From positions 1 through 55,517 of the forward strand of contig CADEGN010000011.1 of the NCBI GenBank assembly GCA_902826865.1: a DNA stretch of 55,517 bases. Direction: 5' to 3'. The translations under genes and the position numbers were made by a program. The notes beneath the pieces were generated by a model that was not told the DNA's origin, searched no databases, and saw only the letters and a list, made by a program, of their open reading frames with translations. Of this stretch, positions 10,220 through 19,493 are shown one piece after another (within the stretch, counting starts at the first letter, position 1; each line of letters begins with the position of its first letter). This stretch comes from an uncultured Myxococcales bacterium. Lineage in GTDB: Bacteria > Myxococcota_A > Polyangia > Nannocystales > Nannocystaceae.

Positions 10220-10249
10220 TTGACGAATGTTCGTTTTAATGTTTATAAC
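10220..10249 (+). promoter_or_regulatory. Promoter with embedded inverted repeat before the DUF2330 gene
   Basis: TTGACG (10220-10225) and TATAAC (10244-10249) are 18 bp apart in an AT-rich island. A perfect inverted repeat ACGAA-TG-TTCGT (10223-10234) overlaps the -35 and spacer and looks like an operator. The ATG at 10256 is about where transcription should begin, suggesting a leaderless mRNA. Confidence 0.6.
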
Positions 10250-10255
10250 AGCTTC

Positions 10256-12055
10256 ATGTTGCCTCGATTCATCGTACGCGCGTTCCCGGCCCTGGTGGCG
10301 TGGTTATCCCTGCCGGCGCCGCCGGCCGAGGCCTGCGGCGGCACCTTCTGCGATGCCGGCCCGATGACGACGCCGGTGAACCAAGCCGCCGAGACGGTGC
10401 TGTTCGTCCGCGACGGAGCGGACATCGAGGCTCACATTCAGATCACCATCGATCCGACCACGGACGCGCAGAAGTTCGCCTGGGTGGTTCCGATGCCGGC
10501 GGTTCCGCAGTTCGCTGTCGGCTCCCAGCCCCTGTTCGACGCGTTGTTGACGGCGACATCGCCATCGTTCTTCGTGCAAGGCGACTCCTGCAGCGAGTTT
10601 GAAGAGGATGGCGGGGCCTTCATCGTACGTCCCGACGGCGGCGCTCAGCAGTTCGAGCCCGAAGTCACCTCACAGGTGGTCGGGGCCTTTGAGGTGACGG
10701 TGTTGTCCGGCGGCACAGTTGACGCCGTCATGTCCTGGCTCGGCAACAACGGCTACGCGCAGGATCCAAACGCCGCGCCCATCCTCGCCGATTACCTCGC
10801 CGATGGACATGTGCTGGTGGCGTTCAAACTCATTCCTTCGGCGAGCTCGGCCGACATCCATCCGATCGTCCTGCGTTACGAGGGTAGTTCGCCCTGCGTT
10901 CCCATCCGCCTGACCGCAATCGCGGCCCAAGAGAACATGGGTGTGCGTGCGCTGGTCCTCGGCGATACGCGTTGGGTCCCCAGCAATTACCGGCACGTGG
11001 TGCTCAACGAGCTCACGCTGCCCTGGGACAACCCGTCCGCCTACGACGAAGTGGTCACGCTCGCGGTCGATGAGGCGCCGGCCGGCCATGGATTCACCAC
11101 CGAATATGCGGGCCCGACCCCGCTCGACGGGCTCGATACCGTTTACGCCGAGTCCTGGAATGCCGAGCCGTTCGAAACGGTGGCGCCCGAGAACGTGGTG
11201 GCGCTACTCGACAGCCAGGGGTTCTCGTCGTGCCACGGGATCGTCCCGTGTGTCGTGAATCACCCGCTCGTGGTCGCGATGTTGCGCGCGTACCTCCCAG
11301 CACCGGAGTCCACGACCGAGTCGCAGTACTACAGCTGTTTGTCGTGCTACATCGACGTTGCGGACCTCTCCAACTGGGACGCAGCCACCTTCGCCGCGGA
11401 ACTCGACGCCCGCGTGATCCAGCCCGGACTCCACGCCCGGGAATTGATGAGCAGCTGGCCGTACCTCACTCGCCTGTACACGACGATCTCGCCGGCCGAG
11501 ATGACGATAGATCCCGAGTTTCGCGCCAACGCGGACCTGCCGGATCAACCCGCACTCGGGCGCGCCACGCGTGTCTGCGTCGAGTGCAGCGAGAATCCGG
11601 AAGACGGCGTCGTCACCTTGCCCGGCGGCATGCTTGTCTACCAGTCTGATCAGGCATGGCCGACCTTCCCCGACATGCCGAGGGCAGCGCGGATCGAGAC
11701 CATCGGGCCCGCCGGCGCACCTATCATCGAAGTCGACAATCGCGCCGACATCCATGCCCAACTTCAGGCGCACAATAGCGCCGCGGGGTGTCTGCCGCCG
11801 GGCACCGACACCGGGGGCGTCACGGACACGGGTGGCCCGGGGTCGATGAGCACCTCGGGCGCGAGCGGCGGCATCGAGACCGACACCGGCGAGGGGTCGT
11901 CGTCGGCCGACGCGGGTCAGGATGAACCGATGAGTGGCTGCGGTTGCACCGGCGGCCCCGCGGGGGCGCCAGGGCTGGTGGTCGCGGTGGCCCTTGGCCG
12001 GCGACGTCGTCGCCCGCGCCGCCCGACCGCCGCCGATCCCATGGCATTGCGGTAG
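10256..12055 (+). CDS. DUF2330 secreted protein with MYXO-CTERM-like tail
   Basis: 599 residues. Signal peptide MLPRFIVRAFPALVAWLSLP is cleaved near EACGGTFC. The DUF2330 domain follows with its typical opening: Cys-Gly-Gly-x-Phe-Cys, then PVNQAAETVLFVRDG, HIQITIDPTTDAQKFAWVVP and SQPLFDALLTAT. A C-terminal Thr/Gly/Ser linker (TDTGGPGSMSTSGASGG) leads to the tail GCGCTGG, a hydrophobic helix and an Arg cluster (LGRRRRRPRR), a myxobacterial surface-sorting signal. The catalytic role of DUF2330 is unknown. The start is ATG 10256, not the earlier TTG, because the signal peptide begins here and the promoter abuts it. Confidence 0.88.
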   Translation: MLPRFIVRAFPALVAWLSLPAPPAEACGGTFCDAGPMTTPVNQAAETVLFVRDGADIEAHIQITIDPTTDAQKFAWVVPMPAVPQFAVGSQPLFDALLTATSPSFFVQGDSCSEFEEDGGAFIVRPDGGAQQFEPEVTSQVVGAFEVTVLSGGTVDAVMSWLGNNGYAQDPNAAPILADYLADGHVLVAFKLIPSASSADIHPIVLRYEGSSPCVPIRLTAIAAQENMGVRALVLGDTRWVPSNYRHVVLNELTLPWDNPSAYDEVVTLAVDEAPAGHGFTTEYAGPTPLDGLDTVYAESWNAEPFETVAPENVVALLDSQGFSSCHGIVPCVVNHPLVVAMLRAYLPAPESTTESQYYSCLSCYIDVADLSNWDAATFAAELDARVIQPGLHARELMSSWPYLTRLYTTISPAEMTIDPEFRANADLPDQPALGRATRVCVECSENPEDGVVTLPGGMLVYQSDQAWPTFPDMPRAARIETIGPAGAPIIEVDNRADIHAQLQAHNSAAGCLPPGTDTGGVTDTGGPGSMSTSGASGGIETDTGEGSSSADAGQDEPMSGCGCTGGPAGAPGLVVAVALGRRRRRPRRPTAADPMALR

Positions 12056-12088
12056 TTCGCCGGCCACTGATAGGCTGACGCCCACGGC

Positions 12089-12265
12089 ATGGGCGAGTCC
12101 GAGGACGCACGCAGCGACGCACCGAAGGGCACGCTCGAGGAGCGATTGTGCCGACCTGCGAAGGAGCTCACCGCGCTCCTACGTGAGTACGCCGAACGCC
12201 TGACTCATATCGAGCATGAGCTTGGTGAGGTGCGTGTGCAGCTGGCCCGTGGGCATCGCCACTGA
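12089..12265 (+). CDS. Small coiled-coil protein upstream of xseA
   Basis: 58 codons from ATG 12089 to TGA 12265. The protein is charged and helical (LEERLCRPAKELTALLREYA, then ERLTHIEHELGEVRVQLA), with heptad-like Leu spacing, and ends RGHRH. It stops 10 bp before the xseA ATG, so the two look like one operon. It sits where an exodeoxyribonuclease VII small subunit could be, but it lacks the recognisable XseB pattern, so I leave it unnamed. Confidence 0.5.
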   Translation: MGESEDARSDAPKGTLEERLCRPAKELTALLREYAERLTHIEHELGEVRVQLARGHRH

Positions 12266-12275
12266 GCGAGCGGCC

Positions 12276-13742
12276 ATGGCGTCCACCCAATTGTCGTTTC
12301 GCCCGACCTCGCCAGCTGGCACTCCTCCGGTGCTCAGCGTCGCCCAGCTCGTGCGTCAAGCCCACGCCAGCCTTGACGCCAAGTTCGGCGTGGTGTGGGT
12401 CGAAGGCGAGGTATCGAATCTTCGCGTCGGTGCGGCAGGCCACGCGTTCTTCACCCTCAAGGACGACGAAGCCATGTTGCCGGTGGCAATGTGGCGATCC
12501 AACCTGGAGCGGTTGCGCTTTCGCGTTGCCGATGGGCAGACGCTGCGCGTGTGCGGGCGAGTTGGGATCTTCGCCAAGCAGGGGCGATTCCAAATGTACG
12601 GCGAGCGGGCCGAACCCGCGGGCTTGGGTGCGCGCGCGCTGGCGCTCGAGCAGCGCAAGGCCAAGCTCGCCGCCGAGGGGCTGTTCGATCCGGCGCGCAA
12701 GCGACGGCTGCCGCGTTGGCCGCGGGCTGTGGGCTTGGTGACATCCGCGCATGGCGCAGCGCTTGGCGACATCCTTCAGGTCGCCCAGCGTCGCTGCCCC
12801 AGCCGGTTCGTGGTGGCTCCCGCCACCGTCCAAGGACCGGAGGCGCCGCGCTCCTTGGTCCGCGCGCTGCAGCGCCTATCCCAACATCCCGCCGTCGACG
12901 TGATCATCATCGGGCGCGGCGGTGGATCAGCGGAGGATCTCGGGGCCTTCGACGACGAGCGCGTCGCGCGAGCGATCGCCGCGTGCCCGGTCCCCGTCGT
13001 TTCAGCCGTGGGCCACGAGATCGACGTGACGATCTGCGATCTCGTTGCCGATGTGCGCGCGGCGACACCCTCGCAGGCGGCCGAGTTGACGGTCCCCGAT
13101 CGTGCGGCGGCGCTCGCGGCATTCGCCGTCGCGCGGCAACGGTTGCGTCGAGCGATCCTGCGTCGGCAGCTCGACTGTCGCGCGCGCGCCGAACCATGTC
13201 TGCCGAGGTTGTCGGCAGCCATGCGACGAAGCGCGCACGAACGTCGTCGTCAGCTCGCGGAACTCGAGCGGGCCCTCGCCGGACAGCACCCGCGTGAGCG
13301 CATCGTTCGCGATCGCCGGCTTCTGGGGGCCTTGGAGCGCCGGCTTGCGGCCGCCGCGGGGCCAATGCTCGCGCGCCGCCGGCAACTCCACGCCGCGCTT
13401 GATCGACAGTTATTGCAGCTCGCCGCTGAGCTCCTGCCGGCCCGCCGCGCGCGGCTGAGCGCGCTGAGCTCCCGGTTACTGGCGCTGGGCGGCGGCCTTG
13501 TGCAGCCCGCCCGCCTCCGCATCGCGCGACTGTCTGGGGCGCTGCAGGCCCTCTCGCCCCTGGCCGTGCTCGAGCGCGGTTACGCGGTGGTCACGCTCGC
13601 CGACCCGTCCGACGGAGCGAGTGCGCGCACTGCGGTCGTGACGGACGCCCGAGACGTGCAGCCCGGCGCCCCCATTGTCGTTCGTCTGCGACGCGGTACC
13701 CTGCGAGCCATCGTCGAGGGCCGCAACGTGGACGAGAACTGA
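12276..13742 (+). CDS. xseA: Exodeoxyribonuclease VII large subunit
   Basis: 488 residues. An N-terminal OB-fold (VWVEGEVSNLRVGAAGHAFF, TLKDDEAMLPVAMWRSN) is followed by the nuclease domain (PRAVGLVTSAHGAALGDILQ, IIIGRGGGSAEDLGAFDDE, PVVSAVGHEIDVTICDLVAD, RAATPSQAAEL) and a long Arg-rich helical C-terminus. With XseB it degrades single-stranded DNA from both ends to oligonucleotides. ATG 12276 is chosen because the family N-terminus LSVAQLVRQAH follows at the right distance; the frame is open to 12216. xseB is not adjacent. Confidence 0.94.
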   Translation: MASTQLSFRPTSPAGTPPVLSVAQLVRQAHASLDAKFGVVWVEGEVSNLRVGAAGHAFFTLKDDEAMLPVAMWRSNLERLRFRVADGQTLRVCGRVGIFAKQGRFQMYGERAEPAGLGARALALEQRKAKLAAEGLFDPARKRRLPRWPRAVGLVTSAHGAALGDILQVAQRRCPSRFVVAPATVQGPEAPRSLVRALQRLSQHPAVDVIIIGRGGGSAEDLGAFDDERVARAIAACPVPVVSAVGHEIDVTICDLVADVRAATPSQAAELTVPDRAAALAAFAVARQRLRRAILRRQLDCRARAEPCLPRLSAAMRRSAHERRRQLAELERALAGQHPRERIVRDRRLLGALERRLAAAAGPMLARRRQLHAALDRQLLQLAAELLPARRARLSALSSRLLALGGGLVQPARLRIARLSGALQALSPLAVLERGYAVVTLADPSDGASARTAVVTDARDVQPGAPIVVRLRRGTLRAIVEGRNVDEN

Positions 13743-13793
13743 TCTCGCGCGCCTCCGCCCATCCAACCCCGTCGCCGCCGGACCACGCCCAAC

Positions 13794-14552
13794 ATGCTCG
13801 AGCTCTTCACGGACCCCGAAGTCTACGTGTCGTTGCTCGTGCTCTCCGTCATGGAGATCGTGCTTGGTATCGACAACATCGTGTTCATCACGATTCTGTG
13901 CGGGCGCCTGCCTCGCGAGCGCCAGCTGCGAGCACGCCGCATCGGCCTGTTCGTTGCGCTGTTCTCGCGCCTGGGGCTGCTATTCACGATCTCGCGGATC
14001 ATGCAGCTGCAGAGCGAGCTCTTCCATGTGATGGGCCACTCCGTCACGTGGAAGGACATGATCCTGATCCTCGGCGGGCTCTTCCTCCTCTATAAGGCGA
14101 CGCACGAGATTTTCGTCAACGTCGAGCACCCTGGGCAGTCGAAGGAAGAAGTCGAGCATGACGCCGAGAAATCCGGTGGAGCCAGCTACAAGGCCTACTT
14201 CTTCATCGTCGTCCAAATCATCGTGCTCGACATCGTGTTCTCGATCGACTCCGTAATCACCGCCGTTGGCATGGCCCAGCAGATCCCGGTCATGATCGCG
14301 GCCATGGTGATCGCCGTCATCGTCATGATGGTGTTCGCCGGGCCCGTGGGAGATTTCATCGAAAAGCACCCGTCAGTGCGCGTGCTCGCGCTCGCGTTTC
14401 TGGTGTTGATCGGCGTGATGCTCATCGCCGAGGGCACCGGCCAACACGTTTCCAAGGGCTATATCTACTCGGCCATGGGCTTCTCTCTGTTCGTCCAGAT
14501 CCTCAACCTTCGCCTCGATGCCCGTGCGCGTGCGGGAACTGGGGGCAAGTGA
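13794..14552 (+). CDS. TerC family integral membrane protein
   Basis: 252 residues with about seven membrane helices. The hallmark acidic membrane motifs are present: MEIVLGIDNIVFITIL near residue 20 and DIVFSIDSVITAVGMA near 150, with WKDMILILGGLFLLYKATHE between them. TerC/Alx proteins are linked to metal export, especially manganese, in some bacteria, often during co-translocational metalation; the original tellurite-resistance name is operon-based. Overlaps aroE by 4 nt (GTGA). Confidence 0.9.
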   Translation: MLELFTDPEVYVSLLVLSVMEIVLGIDNIVFITILCGRLPRERQLRARRIGLFVALFSRLGLLFTISRIMQLQSELFHVMGHSVTWKDMILILGGLFLLYKATHEIFVNVEHPGQSKEEVEHDAEKSGGASYKAYFFIVVQIIVLDIVFSIDSVITAVGMAQQIPVMIAAMVIAVIVMMVFAGPVGDFIEKHPSVRVLALAFLVLIGVMLIAEGTGQHVSKGYIYSAMGFSLFVQILNLRLDARARAGTGGK

Positions 14553-15382
14553 ACGGCGAGACCATAGATCCCGGGCGCTGCTTTGGCGTATTCGGCGATC
14601 CGGTGGCGCACTCGCGCTCGCCCGAGATGCACAACGCTGCGTTCGCAGCGCTGGGCCTGCCCCATCGCTACTTCGCGTTTCACGTCCGGCCGCACGCGCT
14701 CGCGAACGCGTTGTCCGGGGCGCGTGCGATGGGGGTCGGCGGCGTGAACCTCACGGTTCCCCACAAGCGCGCAGCCGTGGCCCACATGGATCGGTTGACT
14801 GCAGAGGCCGGTCGCATCGGTGCCGTGAACACGGTGGTGATCCGTCGCGGCGAGATGATCGGCCACAACACCGATGGCAGCGGCTTTCTCGACGCGCTCG
14901 CTGAGCTTGACGGAGGTACACCGCGACGCGCGCTGGTGTTGGGTGGCGGTGGCGCGGCGCGGTCGGTTGTCGACGCGCTGCGCCATGGAGAGAAGCCTTC
15001 CGATGTGATCTGGATCAGCCGCGAACCCAACCGCTTGCCGGCATTCGACGGGGTCGCGCGTGTGGACTACGGCGATCTCGCCGAGGCGTTCGCCACGTGC
15101 GACCTTCTGGTCAACGGCACCACCGTGGGCATGCGCGGTGGGCCCGAGCGATTCCCGATCACCTTGCCGATTGCCAGCCTGCGCAAGGGCGTGCGGGTGA
15201 TCGATCTGGTGTACCCGCGCCCCGCCGACGGCTTGCTCGATCAGGCCGAAGCCAAGGGCGCACGCGGGCAAGACGGCCTTCCTACCCTGCTGTGGCAGGG
15301 CGTGCGCGCGCTCGAGATGTGGCTGGCGATCGCGTTGCCGGCCTCGGTTGTTTCGACGATGCGCCGCGCGCTGCACCGCTAA
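14549..15382 (+). CDS. aroE: Shikimate dehydrogenase
   Basis: 277 residues. Reduces 3-dehydroshikimate to shikimate with NADPH. Substrate-binding motifs: [29 protein letters not shown] (catalytic Lys), [15 protein letters not shown] (catalytic Asp). The NADP Rossmann motif is [12 protein letters not shown], and the C-terminal Gln helix is [19 protein letters not shown] start at 14549 overlaps the terC stop, implying translational coupling with an unrelated membrane protein. Confidence 0.95.
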   Translation: MNGETIDPGRCFGVFGDPVAHSRSPEMHNAAFAALGLPHRYFAFHVRPHALANALSGARAMGVGGVNLTVPHKRAAVAHMDRLTAEAGRIGAVNTVVIRRGEMIGHNTDGSGFLDALAELDGGTPRRALVLGGGGAARSVVDALRHGEKPSDVIWISREPNRLPAFDGVARVDYGDLAEAFATCDLLVNGTTVGMRGGPERFPITLPIASLRKGVRVIDLVYPRPADGLLDQAEAKGARGQDGLPTLLWQGVRALEMWLAIALPASVVSTMRRALHR

Positions 15383-15519
15383 CGCGAGTAGCTGGATATT
15401 CGTCCAGTACGCCCTGCGAATCGCCGGTTTTTTGCCCCGCCCGATCCGCCCATGTAAGGGGGGTAGACCCAACGGACGAGCCTGCGGCGAGGGCCGCGGC
15501 AGAAGGCGATCCGCGAACC

Positions 15520-16863
15520 ATGGCGTACTTCGAACTCGAAGGGGCATTTCCCGATCAGGCCCGGATCAAGGTGATCGGCGTGGGTGGAGCCGGCGGAAAC
15601 GCCGTCAACACCATGATCGGTCACGGTGTCGAGGGCGTCGAGTTCATCGCCGCGAACACCGACGTGCAGGCGCTCGAGAAGAGTCGGGCCGCGGTGCGCA
15701 TCCAACTCGGCTCGGCGATCACCCGTGGTCTCGGTGCCGGGGCCAACCCCGAACGCGGACGCGAGGCCGCTCTCGAGAGCGTCCCTGAGCTATCCGCGGT
15801 GCTCAAGGGCGCCGACATGGTCTTCGTGACGGCCGGCATGGGTGGCGGGACTGGAACCGGGGCGGCGCCGATTGTCGCCCAGGTCGCCCGTGAGTGCGGC
15901 GCCCTGTGTGTCGGCGTTGTCACCAAGCCGTTTCGGTTCGAGGGCCGTCGTCGCCTGCGGATCGGCGAGGAGGGCATCGCCAACCTCGAGAAGGCGGTCG
16001 ATACCCTGATCACGATTCCCAACGATCGCTTGCTCGACGTCACCAGCACGTCGACGAGCCTCCTCGACAGCTTCAAGCTGTGCGACGAGGTCTTGCAGCA
16101 CGCGACCCAAGGGGTTTCCGATCTCATCACGATTCCCGGCATCATCAACGTCGACTTCGCGGATGTCCGCACCATCATGGCCGGGCAGGGCCGCGCGCTG
16201 ATGGGCATGGGCATCGCGCACGACGAGGGCCGAGCCGTGGCAGCCGCGCAGCAGGCGATCAATAGCCCGCTGCTCGAGGACGTCACGATTCACGGCGCCA
16301 AGGGCATCCTCATCAATATTACCGCCGGCCCGGACCTCAAGCTCCACGAGGTGGAAGAGGCGGCGTCGCTGATTCAGGAAGCGGCGCACGAGGATTGCAA
16401 CATCATCTTCGGCGCGGTCATCGACGAGACAATGGGTGAGGCGTTGCGCATCACGGTGATCGCCACCGGCTTTGATCTGCACCTGCCGGCCCGCGATGAT
16501 CTCGAAGAGGCCATCCGCACCCTCACCGGGCGGCGGCGTTCGACGCAACAGCAGGTGGTCGCGAGTGGTGTCGTTGGACCCGGCGGTCGCAAGGAACTCG
16601 TCACCCACGCCCAGGCTTCGCGTCAGGGCGGTCTGTTCGGGCCTGGTCAGCTCGGCCCCGGCGGATCAGGACGTCCACAGGCACAGAACGCCAGCTCACC
16701 CTCGCTCGTCCGTGGCAACGCCGCTCAAGCAGCCCAGCCGGGCCAGCCGGGTCACCCGAACGTGCCGCCGGCGGCATGGTCGCGCACGGACGTGGCTGCG
16801 GACCCCTCGGAAATTCCGGCGTTCTTGCGCCGACGCGATGAGAACAATGGCTTCGTCCGCTGA
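15520..16863 (+). CDS. ftsZ: Cell division protein FtsZ
   Basis: 447 residues. The tubulin-like GTPase polymerises into the Z-ring at mid-cell. G-box and loops: [13 protein letters not shown] (T1), the tubulin signature [13 protein letters not shown], and the T7 loop [12 protein letters not shown] that completes the neighbour's GTP site. A Gly/Gln/Pro-rich linker of about 90 residues ends in the conserved C-terminal peptide [11 protein letters not shown], the binding site for FtsA/ZipA-type partners, with a charged variable tail. The frame is open far upstream, but homology begins at MAYFELEG. It precedes rather than follows ftsQ and ftsA. Confidence 0.97.
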   Translation: MAYFELEGAFPDQARIKVIGVGGAGGNAVNTMIGHGVEGVEFIAANTDVQALEKSRAAVRIQLGSAITRGLGAGANPERGREAALESVPELSAVLKGADMVFVTAGMGGGTGTGAAPIVAQVARECGALCVGVVTKPFRFEGRRRLRIGEEGIANLEKAVDTLITIPNDRLLDVTSTSTSLLDSFKLCDEVLQHATQGVSDLITIPGIINVDFADVRTIMAGQGRALMGMGIAHDEGRAVAAAQQAINSPLLEDVTIHGAKGILINITAGPDLKLHEVEEAASLIQEAAHEDCNIIFGAVIDETMGEALRITVIATGFDLHLPARDDLEEAIRTLTGRRRSTQQQVVASGVVGPGGRKELVTHAQASRQGGLFGPGQLGPGGSGRPQAQNASSPSLVRGNAAQAAQPGQPGHPNVPPAAWSRTDVAADPSEIPAFLRRRDENNGFVR

Positions 16864-17071
16864 TCGCGGATTCGGCGTCCTTCTTTCGAGCAAGAGACAA
16901 CGGTAGGGCCGAGGCGGTGTTGGGGTGATCCCGGCGCCGCTTCGACCTTTTGTGCGATCGAGTTTGGCAAACGCTGGCCCCTCCGATCGTCGTCTGAGCC
17001 CGGTTATTTGCGTCGCTAAGCGATCCAAGGGTATTGGCAAGGTGCCGCTTTCGTCGGCGCAGCGTTGGACC

Positions 17072-18106
17072 ATGGCAACCCGTCCCGAGCGAGCGATCCG
17101 CAAGCGGCCCCGCGCTGCTCAAGTGAACTCGCGTCGCGTCGCGCGACATGAACCGGCGGTGGTTCCAACACGTTCGGTTGCGCCACCGCGCGGCCGCGGC
17201 AATGGGGTCCTTCGTCGGATCGGGCGCTTCGGTGTGCGGGTGGCGATCGCCGGCGGTGTCGTCTACGGCGTCCTGGTTGGCGCCCGCGAGGGGTATGCGT
17301 ACGCCACGACGTCACCGCGGTTCGAGGTTCGCGCGTTGGAGTACCGCGCCACCGCCCACGTCGATGAGCGTCGCCTCCGGGAGTTGCTCGCGATTGCACC
17401 CGGTACCAACATCCTCTCGCTCGAGCTCGATACGTTGGCCGAGCGCGTGACCGCCGATCCGTGGGTCGCCCGTGCAGTCGTCACCCGCGAGCTTCCAGAC
17501 ACGCTTCAGGTGGTGGTGGAGGAGCACAAGCCGGCGGCGGTGCTCGCGGCCGGCGCGATGGTGTTGCTGTCATCCGAAGGCGAACCGTTCAAGCTGCTCG
17601 AGAGCGGCGAACGTGGACAACTACCCGTCGTGACGGGCGTGGGGGCCACGGAGCTCCTCGGCAATCCCAGCGCTGTGAATGCTCGCATCGCGCGTGCCCT
17701 CGAGATCATCGCGGGCTGGGGGAGCAAGAAGCGTCCCATCTTGTCCGAGATCCACATTGATCAGTTCGGCGGCGCCACCTTGTACACCGAGAAGATCGGT
17801 ACACAACTCCGGCTCGGCCGCGGCGATCTGGGCGAGGCCCTCGCCCGTTACGACGCACTTCGCGCGGCGATGGGCGAGGAGTCCGACAAACTCGCGGTGG
17901 CTCATCTCGACGGCTCGCGTCGCCCCGACGCCCCCGAGCGCGTGGTCGCGAGCTTCTTTCCGGCCAAAGACGTGCCGGAGCTGGTTACCCAGGCCGAGGA
18001 ACGCGCGGCCCTTGAAGCGACGGAACGCGCAGCTGCGGCCGCCGGGGTCGCCGCCACGGCGAAGTCTGCGCGCGAGCCGGCGCGAAGGATTCCGCGTCAT
18101 CACTGA
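17072..18106 (+). CDS. ftsQ: Cell division protein FtsQ/DivIB (POTRA domain)
   Basis: 344 residues. A basic cytoplasmic tail of about 50 residues and a single membrane helix (VRVAIAGGVVYGVLVGA) are followed by a POTRA domain (FEVRALEYRATAHVDERRL, GTNILSLELDTLAERVTADP, WVARAVVTRELPDTLQVVVEE). A beta domain then follows (LSEIHIDQFGGATLYT, IGTQLRLGRG). The Ala-rich C-terminal extension of about 60 residues is longer than usual. It links FtsBL and peptidoglycan synthesis to the ring. ATG 17072 gives the basic tail; the frame is open to 16925. 11 bp before ftsA. Confidence 0.88.
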   Translation: MATRPERAIRKRPRAAQVNSRRVARHEPAVVPTRSVAPPRGRGNGVLRRIGRFGVRVAIAGGVVYGVLVGAREGYAYATTSPRFEVRALEYRATAHVDERRLRELLAIAPGTNILSLELDTLAERVTADPWVARAVVTRELPDTLQVVVEEHKPAAVLAAGAMVLLSSEGEPFKLLESGERGQLPVVTGVGATELLGNPSAVNARIARALEIIAGWGSKKRPILSEIHIDQFGGATLYTEKIGTQLRLGRGDLGEALARYDALRAAMGEESDKLAVAHLDGSRRPDAPERVVASFFPAKDVPELVTQAEERAALEATERAAAAAGVAATAKSAREPARRIPRHH

Positions 18107-18117
18107 CGGAGAACGAC

Positions 18118-19389
18118 ATGGCCGAGGTTGGAGAAGTCATTTGCGGGCTCGACATCGGGACCACCAAGGTCGCCGCGATCATCGGGGAGGTCACGCCAAA
18201 CGGGATCGAGATCCTTGGCGTCGGGACCAGCCCATCCGACGGTCTGCGCCAAGGCGTGGTGGTTAACATCGAGGCGACCACGTCGAGCATTCAGGCCGCG
18301 ATCCAGGAGGCCGAGCAGATGGCCGCCGCCGACGTGCAGTCGGTGTTTGTCGGGATCGCGGGTGGGCACATTCGCGGCTTCAACAGCACGGGCCAGGTCA
18401 GCATGCGCTCTCGCGAGGTTGAGCACACCGATGTTGCCCGCGTGATCGAGCAGGCCAAGGCGGTGAACATTCCGCTCGACCGTCAGATCATCCACACCGT
18501 TCCGCTCGAGTACATCATCGACGGTCAAGGGCAAATCCGAGATCCGATCGGGATGAACGGCGTGCGCATGGAGGTTCGCGCGCACGTGATCACCGCCGCG
18601 GTGACCAGCGTGCAGAACATTGTGAAGTGCTGCAATCGCGCCGGCCTCGAGGTCATCGAGGTTGTGGTCGAGCCGATCGCCTCGGCGCTCGCGGTGCTCC
18701 ACGCCGATGAACGTGACCTCGGCGTAGTCATGATCGACATCGGTGGCGGAACCACCGATATCGCCGTCTACCATGAGGGGAGCAACGTGTTCACCTCGGT
18801 GATCGTGATGGGCGGCCATCGCATTACCCAGGACGTCGCGCACGGACTACGCACAAGCGCCGGCGAGGCCGAGGCCCTCAAGCGCAAGCATGGCTGCGCG
18901 CTCATTAGCATGGTCGAAGATGACGAGGGGATCGAAGTGCCTGGCGTTGGGCCGCGTCCGCCCCGTTCGTTCAAGCGCCGGTTCCTGGCCGAGGTGATCG
19001 AGCCGCGCGTGGAGGAGATTTTCTTGCTCGCGCAGCAAGAGCTACTCGCGAGTGGGTGTGCCGAGTTGGCTGCGAGTGGGCTAGTACTGACCGGCGGCGG
19101 TGCCCAGATGGACGGCATGCTCGAAATCGCCGAAGACATCTTCCAGATGCCGGTACGCAAAGGCGTGCCGCAGGCGGTGGCCTCCGATCGCGTGCTGCCG
19201 CACCTGCGATTGGCCGAGGGCGGGTTCTCCGCGGTCATTGCCGATCCGAAGTTCGCCACGGGCGTCGGCCTGGTGTTGTTTGGCGCCGCCCATGAGCCGC
19301 TGCGAATCGAAGCTCCGCGGCACAAATCGAAGGAGGACGGCCCGGGCCTCGCTCGCCGATTGGGCGCCTGGGTTCGCGAGATGTTCTGA
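18118..19389 (+). CDS. ftsA: Cell division protein FtsA
   Basis: 423 residues, actin fold. Phosphate-1 CGLDIGTTKVAAIIGEV, the 1C subdomain region (SREVEHTDVARVIEQAK), phosphate-2 MIDIGGGTTDIAVY, and the adenosine motif VLTGGGAQMDGMLE. It ends in an amphipathic helix GLARRLGAWVREMF, the membrane-targeting sequence that tethers FtsZ filaments. GGAG lies before ATG 18118. Follows ftsQ by 11 bp; the Z-ring operon ends here. Confidence 0.96.
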   Translation: MAEVGEVICGLDIGTTKVAAIIGEVTPNGIEILGVGTSPSDGLRQGVVVNIEATTSSIQAAIQEAEQMAAADVQSVFVGIAGGHIRGFNSTGQVSMRSREVEHTDVARVIEQAKAVNIPLDRQIIHTVPLEYIIDGQGQIRDPIGMNGVRMEVRAHVITAAVTSVQNIVKCCNRAGLEVIEVVVEPIASALAVLHADERDLGVVMIDIGGGTTDIAVYHEGSNVFTSVIVMGGHRITQDVAHGLRTSAGEAEALKRKHGCALISMVEDDEGIEVPGVGPRPPRSFKRRFLAEVIEPRVEEIFLLAQQELLASGCAELAASGLVLTGGGAQMDGMLEIAEDIFQMPVRKGVPQAVASDRVLPHLRLAEGGFSAVIADPKFATGVGLVLFGAAHEPLRIEAPRHKSKEDGPGLARRLGAWVREMF

Positions 19390-19493
19390 GTACGCGCGAC
19401 GGAGTCGGTTGGCGACTATGACACCGATGCCTCGGTCACCGTCGCATCTCTGACGCTGGCGCCGGCGACGATCGTCGGTCAAACTGCCACCGT

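Noticed and set aside
12089..12265. xseB (exonuclease VII small subunit)
   Set aside because: Position fits but the helical pattern lacks the conserved XseB motif, so it is kept as an unnamed small gene.
15426..15431. Rho-independent terminator before ftsZ
   Set aside because: A run of six T is present but no stable stem lies directly before it.
15097..15519. Upstream extension of ftsZ
   Set aside because: Overlaps aroE in another frame; FtsZ homology begins at 15520.
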